From SIG607 sp045646245 (GTDB taxonomy: Bacteria > Bacillota > Clostridia > Oscillospirales > Acutalibacteraceae): a stretch of 15,106 bases of DNA. The notes beneath the pieces are model-generated. The model searched no databases and was not told the DNA's origin. It was given only the letters and a program-made list of their open reading frames with translations. The DNA lies in assembly GCA_045646245.1 (NCBI GenBank), contig JAZRKJ010000029.1:1-15106 (forward strand), in the 5' to 3' direction. Of the stretch, positions 12,171 to 15,106 are shown in pieces (the stretch's first letter is position 1; every line of letters begins with the position of its first letter). Made by a program: the position numbers and the translations under genes.

Positions 12171-14993
12171 ATGACCTTTTCTTACGCAAAAAAACATTTA
12201 TTATTACCCGTCAAAGAACGCGGTTTGGCCACCTTTTTTATTGCTATGGCGGTGGCTACGGCTTTCTTTATCCCGTTTATAATTTTCGGTGACGGCTATT
12301 TTATATTCTACGGAGATTTTAACGTTCAGCAAATCCCCTTTTATCAGTTATGTCACGATGCAATCCGCAGCGGCGAATTCGGGTGGAATTGGTATACCGA
12401 TTTAGGTTCTAACTTTATCGCTTCTTACAGTTTTTACACCTTGGGAAGTCCCTTTTTCTGGTTGACCATTCCATTCCCAAATTCCTTTTTACCCTATCTT
12501 ATGGGGCCGCTTCTTATACTCAAATTTTCCTTCGCCGCACTTACCTCTTATTACTTTATAAGGCGTTTTACCCGCACTCCCTTTACCGCGCAAATAGGCG
12601 CTTTGCTCTACGCCTTTTCGGGCTTTTCCATTTACAATATATTCTTTAACCATTTCCACGAAGCAATTATCGTATTCCCGCTTTTGCTTTTATCTTTGGA
12701 GCTTCTTGTTACCGAAAACCGCCGCGGTACATTTGCTTTAACGGTAGCGTTGTGTGCCGTAACCAACTATTTCTTCTTTTTCGGAATGGTTGTATTTACA
12801 ATTATTTATTGGTTTATAAGAACGATATCCGGCGCGTATAAATTCCGTTTTTCCCGTTTTCTTCTTATAATTACAGAAGCGGTTATAGGCGTTTTACTTG
12901 CCGCTTTCTTACTCGCGCCTTCCCTTTACATTTTACTTGACAATACCCGCGTAAACGATATCCTTATCGGTTGGGGCGGCGTACTTTACGGAAAAGAGCA
13001 GATATACCTTAATATAATAGAGTGTTTCTTCTTCCCGCCTGATATTCCCGCCCGTCCGGTGTTCTTCCCCGGCGCCAACGTAAAATGGTCTTCTTTAGGC
13101 GGTTGGATGCCTTTATTCGGTATGACGGCAGTTTTGGGATTTTTACATTCCAAAAAAAAGCATTGGCTAAGCCGCGTTATACGCACCTGTATTTTCATGG
13201 CGTTGGTCCCCTTCTTAAACAGCGCTTTTTACGCCTTTAATGATTCCTATTACGCAAGGTGGTTTTATATGCCCATCCTTATGATGGCGCTTGCTACCGC
13301 CGTTACAATGGAGGACAAAACCGTTGACTGGAAACACGGATTCTTTTATTCCTCACTCATTACCGCGGTTATTGCGGCAGTTGTGGGACTTTTCCCGCAA
13401 AAGGTGGACGGTAAAATAGTTATCGGGCTTTATTCCGACGCAGGAAAAGAAGACGGTCTTTACCTCCCCCGCTTCCTTACAGCCGTAGGTATTGCCGCCA
13501 TTTCTCTCCTTTTGTGCAGACTTATTATTTATTTGCATAATAAAAAGAAAAAAGCGCTTTTCAGAAGGTTTACCATTGGCTTTGTTTGCCTTACGATAAT
13601 CGCTTACAGCTGTGTTTACCTTTATCAGGGCTCTTATCATTCTTACGACCAACACGAAGTTATGATAGACAAGCTTATTGAAGGCAAAGTGGAGCTTCCC
13701 GACGATGAAAATTACCGTATAGATACTTTTGGCTGCGTTGATAATACAGGTATGTATTTAGGCTATCCCACAATAAACGCCTTCCATTCGGTAGTGTCAC
13801 CTTCAATTATGGAATTTTACGATTTCATCGGCGTTAAACGTGACGTTGCAAGCCGCCCGACAAGACAATATTTTTCCATTCGTTCTCTTTTGTCGGTTAA
13901 GTACCTTTTAAACCGTACCGACGGTGACAGTTTTATAGGTGACGACGGCTACACCCTTATGCCCGGTTACGAATATCTTAAAACCGAAGGCGGATATTAC
14001 GTATACCAAAACGGTTCCTATATTCCTTACGGCTTCTCTTACGATTATTATATTACCAAATCCGAATGCGAAGCCTTTTACAGCGACGAATCCCGCGCCG
14101 ACGTAATGCTTAAAGCAATTGTGCTTAATGATGATGACGCTTTAAAATACGGTGAAGGTATGGAGTCCTATTCCGAATACAGCTCCAATTACGTTGAACC
14201 CGATTATGAGGATTACGAAGAGCTTTTACCCGACGACCCGATTTTCGACGTTGACCCCGATTCTTCCGGCGAAGAACCGTCAAGCGGAGAATCTTTAAAT
14301 GATACCGACAGTGCTATAAGTGACGGTGAATCTTATACCGAGGAAAGTGAAATTGAAGACGTCTACCTGCCGCCCGTAGAAGAAGAGTACGTACTTTCCC
14401 TTTCTATGAGCGAGGACGAGCTTATTAAAGACGCAGGCCACCTTAAAGAAAGCAGCGCCGTTTCCTTTATTACCGACAAAAAAGGTTTCAGCGCAACGGT
14501 AGTAAGAGAAAAAACCAACCTTGTATTTTTCTCGGTTCCTTACGACCGAGGCTGGACCGCTACGGTTAACGGTCAAAAAGCCGAAATTATAAAAGCCAAC
14601 ATAGGCTTTATGGCGGTACAGGTACCCGAGGGTATTTCGGAAATACGTTTTGATTACACTCCCCCGTATTTGAATTTAGGATTAGTAATAACGGGTTCTG
14701 CCGTTTTCCTGTTTATAATTTACCTTGTTGCTTCTCACGCCTATAAGCGCTCTCATTTAGCCGAGGAAGCTTACCCCGAAGGCGACCTTCTTATTGAAGA
14801 ATGGAGCAAAACCGAACTAAATGAAACTTTGGAAGAAGAAACACAGGAAAGCAACGATATATTAAACGCACCAACCGAAAAGGTGGAAGAACTAATCCCC
14901 GAACACTTAAGGAAATACAATACGGGCTTTAACGTAGACACAACGTTTTTTAAGGAAAATACTAACGAGTCTATTGACAAAAAAGAAGAATAA
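12171..14993 (+). CDS. YfhO-family multi-spanning membrane protein (GT-C-type)
   Basis: About 940 residues. Many membrane helices from residue ~20 to ~510 are followed by a large outer soluble domain, a last helix (about 834-858) and an acidic cytosolic tail. The N-terminal loop YGDFNVQQIPFYQL and the C-terminal GWTATVNGQKAEI...YTPPYL segment are YfhO-family marks. Family members act as GT-C glycosyltransferases that decorate surface polymers such as lipoteichoic acid from a lipid-linked sugar. Sugar and acceptor are unknown here. Residues about 665-740 form a Glu/Asp/Ser/Tyr-rich low-complexity stretch. The start is uncertain: ATG 12171 has AAAGGA but at 13 nt, while ATG 12144 would lie only a few bases after the predicted transcript start. 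Upstream codons fall in the promoter. Confidence 0.85.
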   Translation: MTFSYAKKHLLLPVKERGLATFFIAMAVATAFFIPFIIFGDGYFIFYGDFNVQQIPFYQLCHDAIRSGEFGWNWYTDLGSNFIASYSFYTLGSPFFWLTIPFPNSFLPYLMGPLLILKFSFAALTSYYFIRRFTRTPFTAQIGALLYAFSGFSIYNIFFNHFHEAIIVFPLLLLSLELLVTENRRGTFALTVALCAVTNYFFFFGMVVFTIIYWFIRTISGAYKFRFSRFLLIITEAVIGVLLAAFLLAPSLYILLDNTRVNDILIGWGGVLYGKEQIYLNIIECFFFPPDIPARPVFFPGANVKWSSLGGWMPLFGMTAVLGFLHSKKKHWLSRVIRTCIFMALVPFLNSAFYAFNDSYYARWFYMPILMMALATAVTMEDKTVDWKHGFFYSSLITAVIAAVVGLFPQKVDGKIVIGLYSDAGKEDGLYLPRFLTAVGIAAISLLLCRLIIYLHNKKKKALFRRFTIGFVCLTIIAYSCVYLYQGSYHSYDQHEVMIDKLIEGKVELPDDENYRIDTFGCVDNTGMYLGYPTINAFHSVVSPSIMEFYDFIGVKRDVASRPTRQYFSIRSLLSVKYLLNRTDGDSFIGDDGYTLMPGYEYLKTEGGYYVYQNGSYIPYGFSYDYYITKSECEAFYSDESRADVMLKAIVLNDDDALKYGEGMESYSEYSSNYVEPDYEDYEELLPDDPIFDVDPDSSGEEPSSGESLNDTDSAISDGESYTEESEIEDVYLPPVEEEYVLSLSMSEDELIKDAGHLKESSAVSFITDKKGFSATVVREKTNLVFFSVPYDRGWTATVNGQKAEIIKANIGFMAVQVPEGISEIRFDYTPPYLNLGLVITGSAVFLFIIYLVASHAYKRSHLAEEAYPEGDLLIEEWSKTELNETLEEETQESNDILNAPTEKVEELIPEHLRKYNTGFNVDTTFFKENTNESIDKKEE

Positions 14994-15002
14994 AGTTATA
15001 AT
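14974..15002 (+). promoter_or_regulatory. Perfect consensus sigma-A promoter for the riboswitch transcript
   Basis: TTGACA (14974-14979), 17 nt, TATAAT (14997-15002). The -35 lies inside the last codons of the YfhO-family gene and the -10 just after its stop. The expected start point (about 15009) is roughly 12 nt before the TPP aptamer. Confidence 0.85.
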
Positions 15003-15020
15003 GTTAACGAAAATAAAAAA

Positions 15021-15106
15021 GGGGAGCTTGATTGACTCAGGCTGAGAGGAAACCGTTTCTGTTTCGACCCATAACCTGATGCGGATAATGCCGACGTAGG
15101 AGAATA
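15021..15106 (+). promoter_or_regulatory. TPP riboswitch (THI element), aptamer reaching the window edge
   Basis: The conserved thiamin-pyrophosphate aptamer blocks occur in order: GGGGAGC at 15021, a 5-bp hairpin (CTTGA/TCAGG), CTGAGA at 15042-15047, GACCC, ACCTGAT at 15074-15080, GGATAATGCC and ACGTAGG up to about 15100. A short extra hairpin (GAAAC/GTTTC) sits between CTGAGA and GACCC. The expression platform and the thiamin gene it controls are outside the window, so whether it stops transcription or translation cannot be said. It binds TPP and normally lowers expression of thiamin synthesis or uptake genes when TPP is plentiful. Confidence 0.95.

Overview
The window looks like chromosomal DNA from an anaerobic Firmicute of the Clostridia, probably an uncultured gut-type lineage. 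The evidence is a complete six-subunit Rnf operon in clostridial order (C-D-G-E-A-B), strong GGAGG ribosome binding sites, sigma-A-type promoters, a YfhO-family membrane protein and moderate GC content. The species cannot be named from the sequence.

Left part (1-3700). The left edge carries what looks like the upstream end of an IS200/IS605-type element whose transposase would lie outside the window. Next come a minus-strand patatin-like phospholipase with a structured leader, and a minus-strand pair encoding an HTH-fused alkaline-phosphatase-superfamily protein and a histidine phosphatase. A truncated gene fragment and an initiator tRNA (fMet) follow. Two copies of a ~130-bp element made of inverted 7-bp tandem repeats plus a terminator-like hairpin bracket the HTH/phosphatase pair. 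The second copy appears to have cut the gene fragment and ends exactly at the tRNA CCA.

Centre (3816-8829). The rnfCDGEAB operon reads on the plus strand with overlapping or nearly abutting genes. It encodes the membrane ferredoxin:NAD+ oxidoreductase that couples electron transfer to Na+ or H+ export. RnfB and RnfC carry the iron-sulfur clusters, RnfD and RnfG the covalent FMN threonines, and RnfA and RnfE the paired membrane cysteines. A 20-bp perfect palindrome ends the operon and also ends the convergent gene beyond it.

Right-centre (8820-11480). A minus-strand pair coupled by ATGA encodes an EcoRI-family adenine DNA methyltransferase and a DUF262-HNH nuclease-like protein, a likely restriction or other defence module. 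Immediately upstream is a probable standalone structured RNA of about 220 nt. It has its own promoter, a long closing helix that starts at the predicted transcription start, a possible pseudoknot, two mutually exclusive internal helices and a UUCG-capped terminator. I could not assign it to a family. It is the most interesting element in the window.

Right part (11502-15106). yfbR (5'-deoxynucleotidase, minus) and a large YfhO-family membrane protein (plus) diverge from one perfect 36-bp palindrome that encodes two overlapping mirror-image promoters. After the YfhO gene, a perfect consensus promoter whose -35 lies inside the coding region drives a TPP riboswitch. The thiamin gene it controls lies beyond the right edge.
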